DNA of 6,133 nucleotides, taken from the NCBI GenBank assembly GCA_964479435.1, contig CAYZME010000099.1, positions 1 to 6,133 on the forward strand, given 5' to 3'. The notes beneath the pieces are model-generated. The model saw nothing but the letters and a program-made list of their open reading frames with translations, did not search any database and was not told where the DNA came from. This document shows, in pieces, positions 1 through 6,133 of this stretch (positions are counted from its first letter, which is position 1; each line of letters opens with the position of its first letter). This DNA comes from JAAYKS01 sp964479435. GTDB taxonomy: Bacteria > Bacillota > Clostridia > Saccharofermentanales > UBA5734. Position numbers and translations under genes: made by a program.

Positions 1-186
1 GCCCTCCTCTTGGACGGCCTGGATCAATGCCTGCGCGCAGGCGGCACAGTCGCAAGAGACACAGCCCGCGCCCGCGCACACCGACAGCGTACGGGCATAC
101 CCGGCCTGTGCGGACACATAGGCCGCGCGCCGCGCTTGTAGACTCTCCGGCCCCCTGATTTTCATTATTACGGGTAAGTGAGCCAT
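1..186 (-). CDS. NuoF/HydB-type NAD(P)H-linked redox subunit, N-terminal fragment (runs off the window)
   Basis: This is the first 62 codons of a gene that continues beyond position 1. The visible residues match the N-terminal thioredoxin-like [2Fe-2S] region of HydB/HndC/NuoF-type subunits: a basic helix, then a strand ending VCAGAGC, whose C37-x4-C42 spacing is the family's first cluster-ligand pair. In this family the later part binds FMN and NAD(P)H and carries further Fe-S clusters; none of that is visible here. Oddly, C45, C47 and C50 follow C42 where homologues usually have a Ser/Gly-rich turn. The ATG at 184-186 is chosen because GAGAGGTG lies 6 nt upstream; a second Met at codon 8 is less well placed. 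The gene begins 14 nt after the NuoE-like gene, so the two are probably an operon and translationally coupled. It is most likely the flavoprotein of a multimeric [FeFe] hydrogenase; a NuoF of another NADH-linked enzyme, such as formate dehydrogenase, cannot be excluded. Confidence 0.72.
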   Translation of the reverse strand, partial: MAHLPVIMKIRGPESLQARRAAYVSAQAGYARTLSVCAGAGCVSCDCAACAQALIQAVQEEG

Positions 187-192
187 AAGCCG

Positions 193-200
193 CACCTCTC
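193..200 (-). promoter_or_regulatory. Shine-Dalgarno of the NuoF/HydB-type gene
   Basis: On the minus strand the sequence reads GAGAGGTG, followed by 6 nt and then the ATG at 186. It lies directly after the TGA stop of the upstream gene (201-203), within TGAGAGAGGTG. Ribosomes ending the first gene would therefore finish almost on this site, which supports translational coupling. Confidence 0.75.
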
Positions 201-698
201 TCAGGGATACAGGCGCAAAATCTCGCCAACCTGAGCCGCCGATACACGTTTGTGCACCGTTTGGCCAATCCGGATCGCGGGCGCCAGGCCACACGCGCCG
301 ATACACCGTTTGACCTCCAGTGAGAAACGCCCATCCGGAGTTGTCTGCGCGACCTCGATTCCCAGCACGCGCTTGATCTCATCCAAAACACGGTCGCCGC
401 CCCGCACATAACACGCGGTGCCTAGGCAGACCTGAATGACATGACGCCCTTTGGGCTGGCGCGCGAAATACGAATAAAAAGAGACCACCCCATAAATGGT
501 CGACATCGGGACATTCATTTCTTCGCCGATCAGGCGCAAGGCGGCGTCCGGCAAATAACCAAACAGCGCTTGCGTCAGATGGAGGATCTGAATCAAATGA
601 TTGGCTTTCTTTTCATAGGAGAGAATGATTTGGCGCAACGCCGCGACCGCCTCTTGATCAAGCGGCAGCGGATGGCCGCCGGCACGCGCGTGATCCAT
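201..698 (-). CDS. nuoE: NuoE-family [2Fe-2S] subunit (HydC/HndA type of NAD(P)H-linked [FeFe] hydrogenase)
   Basis: This is a 165-residue cytoplasmic thioredoxin-like ferredoxin, the usual length for HydC/HndA/NuoE proteins. The N-terminal half is the helical bundle typical of the family, with YLPDAALRLIGEEM and the conserved VPMSTIYGVVSFYSYF segment. The C-terminal half holds the four [2Fe-2S] ligands: C91 and C96 in CLGTACYVRGG, and C132 and C136 in CIGACGLAP, the standard C-x4-C and C-x3-C pattern. In the family this cluster exchanges electrons with the FMN-containing NuoF/HydB partner, which here is the next gene, 14 nt downstream. The ATG at 696-698 is preferred: AGAGGTGA lies 5 nt upstream, whereas the alternative GTG at 705-707 sits inside that ribosome-binding site. 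CLGTACYVRGG and the short two-gene layout resemble hydrogenase subunits more than respiratory complex I, but the catalytic subunit lies outside the window, so the complex is inferred. Confidence 0.9.
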   Translation of the reverse strand: MDHARAGGHPLPLDQEAVAALRQIILSYEKKANHLIQILHLTQALFGYLPDAALRLIGEEMNVPMSTIYGVVSFYSYFARQPKGRHVIQVCLGTACYVRGGDRVLDEIKRVLGIEVAQTTPDGRFSLEVKRCIGACGLAPAIRIGQTVHKRVSAAQVGEILRLYP

Positions 699-703
699 TG
701 TGG

Positions 704-711
704 TCACCTCT
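704..711 (-). promoter_or_regulatory. Shine-Dalgarno that fixes the NuoE-like start
   Basis: The minus strand reads AGAGGTGA, then CCACA, then ATG. This strong site places the start at the ATG at 696-698. The in-frame GTG three codons earlier is the GTG within this motif, so it is unlikely to be a start. Confidence 0.75.
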
Positions 712-861
712 ATAAGGAGCGACTAGGCAGGGAACGATTCAGAAGCGCTTACTCATCGGGGGCGGCCAGCAAAACCGGATCTATACACGCCCATTCTATC
801 ACCAAGCGGCCGCCGCGAAAAGCGTGAGCCGGCCCGCGGGACGGATCGGCGGATCGGGCCC
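712..861 (-). promoter_or_regulatory. Intergenic region after lacZ, likely leader and promoter of the redox operon
   Basis: This gap separates the lacZ stop from the redox operon. Read on the minus strand it starts G+C-rich and contains a 7-bp direct repeat (CGATCCG twice, one base apart, 842-856), a 6-bp inverted pair GGCCCG/CGGGCC (855-860 with 831-836) around an 18-nt loop, and the palindrome GCGGCCGC (806-813). None is followed by a proper T-run, so there is no convincing intrinsic terminator. A good -10 candidate, TAGAAT, lies at 793-798 (minus strand), about 95 nt before the start codon, but the best-spaced -35 (TTTTCG, 816-821) is poor. A second AT-rich hexamer, TATAGA, lies at 780-785. 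An 8-bp palindrome AAGCGCTT is at 743-750 in the leader. A promoter here is likely from gene context, but its exact position is not secure. Confidence 0.35.
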
Positions 862-3800
862 CTACGGCTCCGGCCGTACGGGGGTGAAGCGGAACGTCGC
901 CTGCATGGGCGCGCTGTGCAATTGGTAGATGGGCAGCGGCGGATGACCACAGCTCTCCGAACCGATCCCGTCCATGGCCTGGTCGATCAACAACTCAACC
1001 CCGTCCCGGGTGGGCACATCCAGGCCGTGTGTGGCAACCAGCAAATCCTCGGTCATCTGTTCGCGTGCGGTTGCCGCAAAGACGCTGCCGTTCTCCACGA
1101 GCAGCCCCCACCCACGCTCATCGGTCATTTTCAGCCAGCGGATGTCGTGCCGCAATCCAGTCTCCTGCGGTTTGATCCGCGGCACCGCCAATTGATCGAC
1201 TGGCAATTGAAACACACCGGTGCGCGCGCTCAGCTTCATATCGCGGTACGCTTCGTGCGGGCCCAGCCCGAACCAGGAAAAATGCCGGAACGAGCCGGTC
1301 AGGAACAAGCGAATGCCAAAGCGGGGCAGACGCGGCAAATCCAGCCGCCGAGGGTGGATGCGGACCGTCACGGCCAGCGTCCCTTGCTGGTTGATCTCAT
1401 ACCGGGTTTCCACATCAAACAAAGGGCTGGCCGCCAGTGGACACAAAACGGACTCGACAACAAAAACAGCCTGGGTACTGTCGCACTCTTCCCTCACCTT
1501 TCTGACTTCCTGCCACAGGCGGTCGTACCCGAACTGTCGCCAGATCTCGGCCATGCGGCGGTCGTTGTCGATGAACGCGCGCAACAAATGAACCCGTGGA
1601 CCCGCGGGTTGCGGTTGCATCCCGGTCCCGTCCGGGGGGATCATCCGCCGTTCATACAAGTATTCGCGGTCGCCGACACGCCAGGACTCAAACGTCCCCG
1701 ACAACCGGCTAAAGACCAGCCAGAAACGGCGGCCGGTCACGATGGACAGATGACCGTTATGTGTCATGTCGAGCAGCCCGCCCGCGTCTGCATAGGTCAA
1801 CGCGCGGCGGCCCGGTTGAATGACAAATTCGTCAAAACCCGTCTCATGGCCAGCCCCGATGCCGTTTTTATCCTCACGTGTCGTGCAGACAAACCGCACG
1901 GTATATTCCGGCGGGTCCGCCAGCAGATGGGCGCTAAAAGGCCGTGCGGAAGCGGCGGCTGGTCCCTCCGGCGCCCCCTCGCTCCGCGCCTGTGTGAGGT
2001 CCACCCCGTACTTTATGACAACCACTTGCTCCGCTTGCGGCGCCAGATCAAAATCCGCAACCTCCCCCCGCGCGACCGGCAGGCCTTCGCGCAGCATCAC
2101 CCACTCCAGACGCAAATCTTTTGTGTCCGTATGCGCGCGCCGGTTGACAATCCGGAATCTCCCGCCGGGCGGGTCGATCGGCTGGACGACAAGCGGCCGA
2201 TAGGCCTGTTTGACCTCCAGTAAGCCGGTGTGCGGGACGCGTTCTGGTGAAACCAGGCCGTCGACGCAAAAGTTTCCGTCGTGGGGATACTCGCCATGGT
2301 CGCCCCCGTACGCGTGGCGGACACGCCCATCGGGTAAAGTCTGGTAGAGCGCGTGATCACACCACTCCCATACGCAGCCGCCGGCCAGTCGCGGATAGCG
2401 GAAGATCAGATCGGTGTACTCGCGCAGCGACCCCGGCCCGGTGCCCATGGCATGCGCGTATTCACACAGAAAATAGGGGCGCGTTTCCTTGCTCTGGCGC
2501 AGCTCTTCCTCCAGGCGCTGCACCGACGGGTACATCAGGCTGATTACATCAAAACCGCGCCGTTCCGTATGGTCGGCGCCTTCATAATGGATCGGTCTGA
2601 GCGTATCGATCGCGCGCACGGCATCGGCCATTCTTTCGATGTTGCGCCCGAACCCCGCTTCATTTCCCAGCGACCAGAAAATCACCGATGGATGCGAACG
2701 GTCCCGCATCACCAACCGCTCCGCCCGCTCCACATAGGCGGCTTCCCAATCGGGGTTGTCCGACAGCGTGGCAAAGCCGCCGTCCAGCAACCGCGCGCCA
2801 TGGCACTCCAGGTCGGTCTCGGCGATCACATAGAACCCGAGCAGATCGCACAATTCAAGAAAAATCGGATCGTTGGGATAGTGCGCTGTGCGGACACATT
2901 GGATGTTGTGGCGTTTCATCAGCAACAAATCCCGCACCATATCCGCCACGGTCACAGCCGAACCGCGCGCGGGGTGGGTGTCATGGCGGTTGACCCCCAA
3001 CAGCTTGACCGGCTGCCCGTTGACCAGCAAAACGCTATCCTCACACCGGATCTCGCGAAATCCGACCGACATGTGGACGCAAGCCAGTTCTTGACCGGTC
3101 GGGTCGAGCAGGCTGACAAACAGGTCATACAGCGCGGGAGCTTCCGCGCTCCACACATCAACCGCATTGACTGTATAGGCAAATGACGTCAGACTACGGC
3201 AACGGATCGGCGAATGAAAGCCCTGCCCGGACGCCGGTTCCAGGCGCACGCGCTCCCGCTCGTCGATCTGTGTTTTACCATCGCGCAACAAACGAACCCG
3301 CAGCAAAGCCAGATCGCCCTGGTAAGAGATCAGATCGGCCGATACGCCCAACTCCCAACGCCGGTACGTGTCATCCAGCGGACGCGTCGTCAACCGCAAA
3401 TCGTGAACCGCTTGCGGCGGCATCGCTTCTATGTATACGTCGCGAAAAATTCCGTGAAATCGAAAGCAGTCCTGATCTTCCAGCCAGGAGCCCGTACAAA
3501 ATTTATAGACAAAAAGCAACAGCTCGTTCTCGCCTTCGTGCAGCAACGAAGTGATGTCAAATTCGGCAGGCAAACGGCTGCCCTCGCTGTAACCGACCAG
3601 GCGGCCATTGACATACAGGTGAAAGGCGCTGGCCACCCCCTGGAAATGAAGGCGTTTGCGCATCCCGCGCAAAGAAAGCGGCATCCGGACCGACTTGCGG
3701 TAGATCCCCACGGGGTTTTCATACGGAACATGCGGAGGATCGCCGGGGAACGGATAGCGCACATTGACATACTGGGGGCGATCGTAGCCGGTTGTCTGCC

Positions 3801-4077
3801 AGCAAGACGGCACCACAACCGGATCCAAACGCTGGTGTTGCAAAGCCTGCATCGTCGGAACATCCGCTGGCGTGGCACAATAGCGGAACTCCCAATCCCC
3901 GTTGAGCAGCAAAACATACGGCGAATCGTACCGGCGGTTGCGTTCCCGGGCGCGCGAGCAGCTGGCGAAATCTGGATATTGCACACAATACGAGCGCGCG
4001 GGAATGCGGTTGCGTGACAACACGTCCGGGTTATTCCAATCGGGATGCTCTTCCTGCCCTTGTCCTGTTTGTCTCAT
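862..4077 (-). CDS. lacZ: Beta-galactosidase, LacZ type (GH2, large five-domain form)
   Basis: This 1071-residue enzyme hydrolyses terminal beta-D-galactosides such as lactose by the retaining GH2 mechanism; its length is close to E. coli LacZ. Domains run: sugar-binding jelly roll (about 50-220), Ig-like (about 221-340), TIM barrel (about 341-630), second Ig-like (about 635-755), and the C-terminal small-chain beta-sandwich (about 765-1065). The acid/base is E473 (SLGNE) and the nucleophile E539 (FLCEYAHAMG). Also conserved are GVNRHDTHP (361-369), the metal-ligand motif E424-C-H426, LEDQD (199-203) and the GLGPHEAY segment (937-944). The aligned place of E. coli W999 appears to be C1043 (GSESCG), as in many non-enteric homologues. 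No signal peptide is seen, so it is cytoplasmic. The ATG at 4075-4077 is used because an in-frame TAA lies just upstream and the DWNNPDV motif starts at residue 13; however, no well-spaced Shine-Dalgarno precedes it. An Ala/Pro-rich stretch (about 697-715) looks like a loop insertion. No lac repressor or permease gene is in the window. Confidence 0.97.
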   Translation of the reverse strand: MRQTGQGQEEHPDWNNPDVLSRNRIPARSYCVQYPDFASCSRARERNRRYDSPYVLLLNGDWEFRYCATPADVPTMQALQHQRLDPVVVPSCWQTTGYDRPQYVNVRYPFPGDPPHVPYENPVGIYRKSVRMPLSLRGMRKRLHFQGVASAFHLYVNGRLVGYSEGSRLPAEFDITSLLHEGENELLLFVYKFCTGSWLEDQDCFRFHGIFRDVYIEAMPPQAVHDLRLTTRPLDDTYRRWELGVSADLISYQGDLALLRVRLLRDGKTQIDERERVRLEPASGQGFHSPIRCRSLTSFAYTVNAVDVWSAEAPALYDLFVSLLDPTGQELACVHMSVGFREIRCEDSVLLVNGQPVKLLGVNRHDTHPARGSAVTVADMVRDLLLMKRHNIQCVRTAHYPNDPIFLELCDLLGFYVIAETDLECHGARLLDGGFATLSDNPDWEAAYVERAERLVMRDRSHPSVIFWSLGNEAGFGRNIERMADAVRAIDTLRPIHYEGADHTERRGFDVISLMYPSVQRLEEELRQSKETRPYFLCEYAHAMGTGPGSLREYTDLIFRYPRLAGGCVWEWCDHALYQTLPDGRVRHAYGGDHGEYPHDGNFCVDGLVSPERVPHTGLLEVKQAYRPLVVQPIDPPGGRFRIVNRRAHTDTKDLRLEWVMLREGLPVARGEVADFDLAPQAEQVVVIKYGVDLTQARSEGAPEGPAAASARPFSAHLLADPPEYTVRFVCTTREDKNGIGAGHETGFDEFVIQPGRRALTYADAGGLLDMTHNGHLSIVTGRRFWLVFSRLSGTFESWRVGDREYLYERRMIPPDGTGMQPQPAGPRVHLLRAFIDNDRRMAEIWRQFGYDRLWQEVRKVREECDSTQAVFVVESVLCPLAASPLFDVETRYEINQQGTLAVTVRIHPRRLDLPRLPRFGIRLFLTGSFRHFSWFGLGPHEAYRDMKLSARTGVFQLPVDQLAVPRIKPQETGLRHDIRWLKMTDERGWGLLVENGSVFAATAREQMTEDLLVATHGLDVPTRDGVELLIDQAMDGIGSESCGHPPLPIYQLHSAPMQATFRFTPVRPEP

Positions 4078-4120
4078 CCTTGTTTTTCGTTATACTCCTC
4101 TATTTACATAAAAGACCCGA
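4078..4120 (-). promoter_or_regulatory. Short AT-rich spacer before lacZ
   Basis: These 43 nt between the ATPase stop and the lacZ ATG are much richer in A+T than the flanking genes. On the minus strand they contain GAGGAG (4095-4100), which looks like a Shine-Dalgarno but lies 17 nt from the lacZ ATG, and TATAAC (4089-4094), which resembles a -10 box but has no good -35 at 16-18 nt. ACAAGG abuts the ATG. No hairpin with a T-run is present, so read-through from the ATPase gene is plausible. Whether the AT-rich stretch is a weak lacZ promoter or only a translation-initiation region cannot be decided by eye. Confidence 0.3.
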
Positions 4121-6124
4121 TCACAATGTGGCCGGGATGTCCGCGGCACAGATGGTCGTCAACTCCCGCTCGGTCAGATCGGTGTCCGGCAACAGCCGCA
4201 ACGCCTGGTTGCGCAACGCTTTCTCGTATAAATTGCGCGTGTAACGCCCGTTGCCAAAATGCGGGTGGACCATCGCCGCGGCCAGGTGGTCGCGCATAGT
4301 TATCCGCGCGTCTGCTGTCAACTGGTATTTTTTCTCACGAAAGAACGACTCGGCGATGGCCATCAGCTCATCCAACGAGTAATCCGCAAAGGTCAGTACG
4401 GTGGGAAAGCGCGATCGCAAACCGGGGTTGCTGGCAAGAAACGCGTCCATTTCATCCCGGTACCCGGCCAGTACCACCACCAACCGGTCGCGGTTGTCGT
4501 CCATATCTTTGACCAGGGTGTCGATCGCCTCCCGGCCAAACCCCTGTGCGGAGCCGGCGTCGTTGGCCAACGCGTACGCTTCATCGATGAACAACACACC
4601 GTTGAGCGCTTCGCGGATCTTGTCCCGCGTTTTTTCCGCCGTCTGCCCGACATAGCCGGCGACCAGCCCGCCGCGGTCGGTCTCGACCAGTTGGCCCATC
4701 CGCAACACCCCCATCGCCTGCAGGAGCTCGGCGAGAATACGCGCCATCATTGTTTTGCCCGTCCCCGGATTGCCGCGAAACACCAGATGCAGGGTCTGGC
4801 CGCGCCCGGTATCCAACCCGGTTTCCCGCCGCGCGGTCTCCAGCCGCAACTGCGCGTACAGCCCGCGCAAAAAATCCTTGATACTCTCCAACCCAATCAC
4901 CGCGGACAACCGGGCTTCGAGGTCAAAATCCACGATGTCGCGCGCCTCATCCGCAAAATCATCCGCTTCCAGTGTGATCAACGCGGCGTCGGTCGCGTCT
5001 GTATCCACGATGCGCACACTCTGCCGCATGATGGCCTCGTCCAGCAGCGCCGCGCACAGATGCGCATTGGCGCGCTCGGCTTCGCCCGCCCGGTTGCGGG
5101 CACGCAACGCGGCTTGGGCCGCACGCGCCCCGGATGCCGAGATGCGAAACCCACGCGCTGTCATCATCCGTTCAAAGATCATCCACAATTGATCGGCCGT
5201 GTAGTCCGGCAGCGAGAGAACGGTCGTAAACCGCGCGCGCAGTCCCGGGTACTGCCGCAACAGCTGCTCGAGCTCTTTGCGGCTGCCCGTCAGCACCACC
5301 GCCGTCTCCCCTGTGTGTCGCTCCAACAGCGTTTCCAGCGTTTCCAGCGCCTCCCGGTCATGCGCATTGGCTTGATTCGCGGAGGCGGATAAAAAAGTCT
5401 GCGCGTCGTCGATGACCAGCATGCCACCGAGGGCAGACTGAAAAAGCTCCGTGGTCTTTCTGGCGGTTTGGCTGGTGTACTCGGAAACCAGGCCGGCCTT
5501 GCTCGTCTCGATCAACTGGCCGCGCCGCAAATATCCCAAATGGTGAAAAAACCTGGCCGCCAGACGGGCGACGCTCGTTTTGCCGCTACCCGGCGAACCG
5601 GCGATCACCAGGTGGGGCATGGCTGAACGCTCCACGCTGTGCCCCGCGGCCGCCCGCTTGTTGGCCGCGACCTCCTGTTTGGCAAAGCGCCGGAAAAAGG
5701 CTTTGACCTCCTCCATACCGACCCACCGCGCCAGCTCCGCTTCGAGGTCAAAGGGGGCCTCGCTCACCGCAGGTTCCACAATCGCCTGAGCCGCTCCGCC
5801 GGCGCCAGCCGCCCCGCGCGCAGGGGGATAAAAATCGCGGACAATCCCGTCCATCGCATACAAACCGCCCGCGTTCTGCCGCGCCATTTTCCGCCGCATA
5901 TCCGCGATGCGCATTTTGGCAAACAAATCCCCTTGCGCGGCCGCCAAGCCGTACCAATGCAGCGCTTGCTGAGGGTCTTGCGGCAATTCGTCCCCCAACT
6001 CATAACGCAGAGCCAACTTGCATTGGGCTTCCACGCTTCCCGCTTGCGCTTGTGCCATCAACCGGGTCACATCCGGCAACGGATCGGCCATCTCGTCACA
6101 TGTTCCTTTCCCTGTTTCAGCCAT
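4121..6124 (-). CDS. Sel1-repeat protein with tandem CbbX/SpoVK-type AAA+ ATPase modules
   Basis: This 667-residue protein has no signal peptide or membrane segment. Residues about 26-66 form one Sel1-like (TPR-type) repeat, with QDPQQALHWYGLAAAQGD, and a second repeat begins at 67. An Ala/Gly/Pro-rich linker (about 85-122) follows, then two AAA+ modules of the CbbX/CfxQ/SpoVK family, each opened by a related FDLEA-L segment (125 and 400). Module 1: Walker A GSPGSGKT (176-183), Walker B LVIDD (236-240), pore loop near Y216, arginines R296/R298. Module 2: Walker A GNPGTGKT (451-458), Walker B LFIDEA (511-516), pore loop GYVGQTA (490-496), R570/R572, sensor-2 GNGR (624-627). Module 1 lacks the Walker B glutamate and the sensor-2 arginine, so module 2 is probably the main motor. 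Family members remodel or unfold partner proteins; the partner here is unknown. The start is uncertain: the frame is still open to the window edge at 6133, and Met12 (6089-6091) has AAAGGA 12 nt upstream. It may be co-transcribed with lacZ. Confidence 0.88.
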   Translation of the reverse strand: MAETGKGTCDEMADPLPDVTRLMAQAQAGSVEAQCKLALRYELGDELPQDPQQALHWYGLAAAQGDLFAKMRIADMRRKMARQNAGGLYAMDGIVRDFYPPARGAAGAGGAAQAIVEPAVSEAPFDLEAELARWVGMEEVKAFFRRFAKQEVAANKRAAAGHSVERSAMPHLVIAGSPGSGKTSVARLAARFFHHLGYLRRGQLIETSKAGLVSEYTSQTARKTTELFQSALGGMLVIDDAQTFLSASANQANAHDREALETLETLLERHTGETAVVLTGSRKELEQLLRQYPGLRARFTTVLSLPDYTADQLWMIFERMMTARGFRISASGARAAQAALRARNRAGEAERANAHLCAALLDEAIMRQSVRIVDTDATDAALITLEADDFADEARDIVDFDLEARLSAVIGLESIKDFLRGLYAQLRLETARRETGLDTGRGQTLHLVFRGNPGTGKTMMARILAELLQAMGVLRMGQLVETDRGGLVAGYVGQTAEKTRDKIREALNGVLFIDEAYALANDAGSAQGFGREAIDTLVKDMDDNRDRLVVVLAGYRDEMDAFLASNPGLRSRFPTVLTFADYSLDELMAIAESFFREKKYQLTADARITMRDHLAAAMVHPHFGNGRYTRNLYEKALRNQALRLLPDTDLTERELTTICAADIPATL

Positions 6125-6133
6125 CCCGGCTGT

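Noticed and set aside
705..707. GTG as the start codon of the NuoE-like gene
   Set aside because: This GTG is part of the AGAGGTGA ribosome-binding motif for the ATG at 696-698, which has proper spacing.
441..827. Plus-strand open frame across the NuoE-like gene and the intergenic gap
   Set aside because: Most of it is antisense to the conserved NuoE coding sequence, and the part in the gap shows no gene-like features.
831..860. Intrinsic terminator after lacZ from the GGCCCG/CGGGCC inverted pair
   Set aside because: The stem is only 6 bp with an 18-nt loop and no T-run follows the second arm; the nearest T-stretch is four bases some distance on.
753..950. A 65-codon minus-strand frame overlapping the lacZ 3' end and the gap
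   Set aside because: It is out of frame with lacZ, Arg/Ser/Pro-rich, and lacks a Shine-Dalgarno; it looks like an off-frame reading of the lacZ end.
916..2223. A 435-codon plus-strand open frame antisense to lacZ
   Set aside because: It lies wholly opposite a well-conserved lacZ, its translation has no recognisable domain and is rich in Arg, Pro, Gln and His, as expected for an antisense frame in G+C-rich coding DNA.
2353..4017. Two further plus-strand open frames (2353-3186 and 3214-4017) antisense to lacZ
   Set aside because: They mirror the lacZ coding frame, resemble no known family, and have no supporting ribosome-binding site or promoter.
4121..4130. CACATTGTG palindrome and TTGTGA half-site as a CRP or Rex operator upstream of lacZ
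   Set aside because: It falls at the last codons and stop of the ATPase gene, and the matching second half-site at the right spacing is missing.
4259..5392. A 377-codon plus-strand open frame antisense to the AAA+ gene
   Set aside because: It is opposite the conserved ATPase modules and encodes a low-complexity Arg/Gln/His-rich product without domains; a shadow frame.

Overview
The window carries four protein-coding genes, all on the minus strand, so transcription runs from high to low coordinates. In that order they are: a Sel1-repeat protein with two AAA+ ATPase modules (4121-6124), a full-length GH2 beta-galactosidase of the LacZ type (862-4077), a NuoE-family [2Fe-2S] subunit (201-698), and the first 62 codons of a NuoF/HydB-type flavoprotein subunit that leaves the window at position 1. 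Coding density is high. The only non-coding stretches are 43 nt between the ATPase and lacZ, 163 nt between lacZ and the NuoE gene, and 14 nt between the NuoE and NuoF-type genes. No tRNA, rRNA, CRISPR array, insertion sequence or phage gene was seen.

The organism is probably an anaerobic fermentative bacterium of fairly high G+C content. The paired HydC-like (NuoE) and HydB-like (NuoF) subunits, with strong GAGGTG-type Shine-Dalgarno sequences, are what one expects in Clostridia (Bacillota) that make H2 with a multimeric NAD(P)H-linked [FeFe] hydrogenase. LacZ indicates use of lactose or plant and mucin beta-galactosides. Together these fit a gut-type or fermenter Clostridia genome, but this placement is inferred from gene content only.

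The genes appear to form at least two transcriptional groups. The ATPase gene and lacZ are 43 nt apart with no terminator-like hairpin, so lacZ could be co-transcribed with it, although the two have no obvious functional link. The 163-nt gap after lacZ probably carries the promoter of a redox operon that starts with the NuoE-like gene. The two redox genes are tightly coupled: the stop codon of the first overlaps the ribosome-binding region of the second. In the family, the NuoE-type subunit passes electrons between its [2Fe-2S] cluster and the FMN/NAD(P)H-binding NuoF-type subunit, and a catalytic HydA would be expected further downstream, outside the window.

The points most worth a second look are the asymmetric tandem ATPase, whose first module has lost canonical catalytic residues while the second looks intact, and a cluster of five cysteines in 14 residues at the N-terminus of the NuoF/HydB-type subunit. 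I saw no convincing new multi-gene system.
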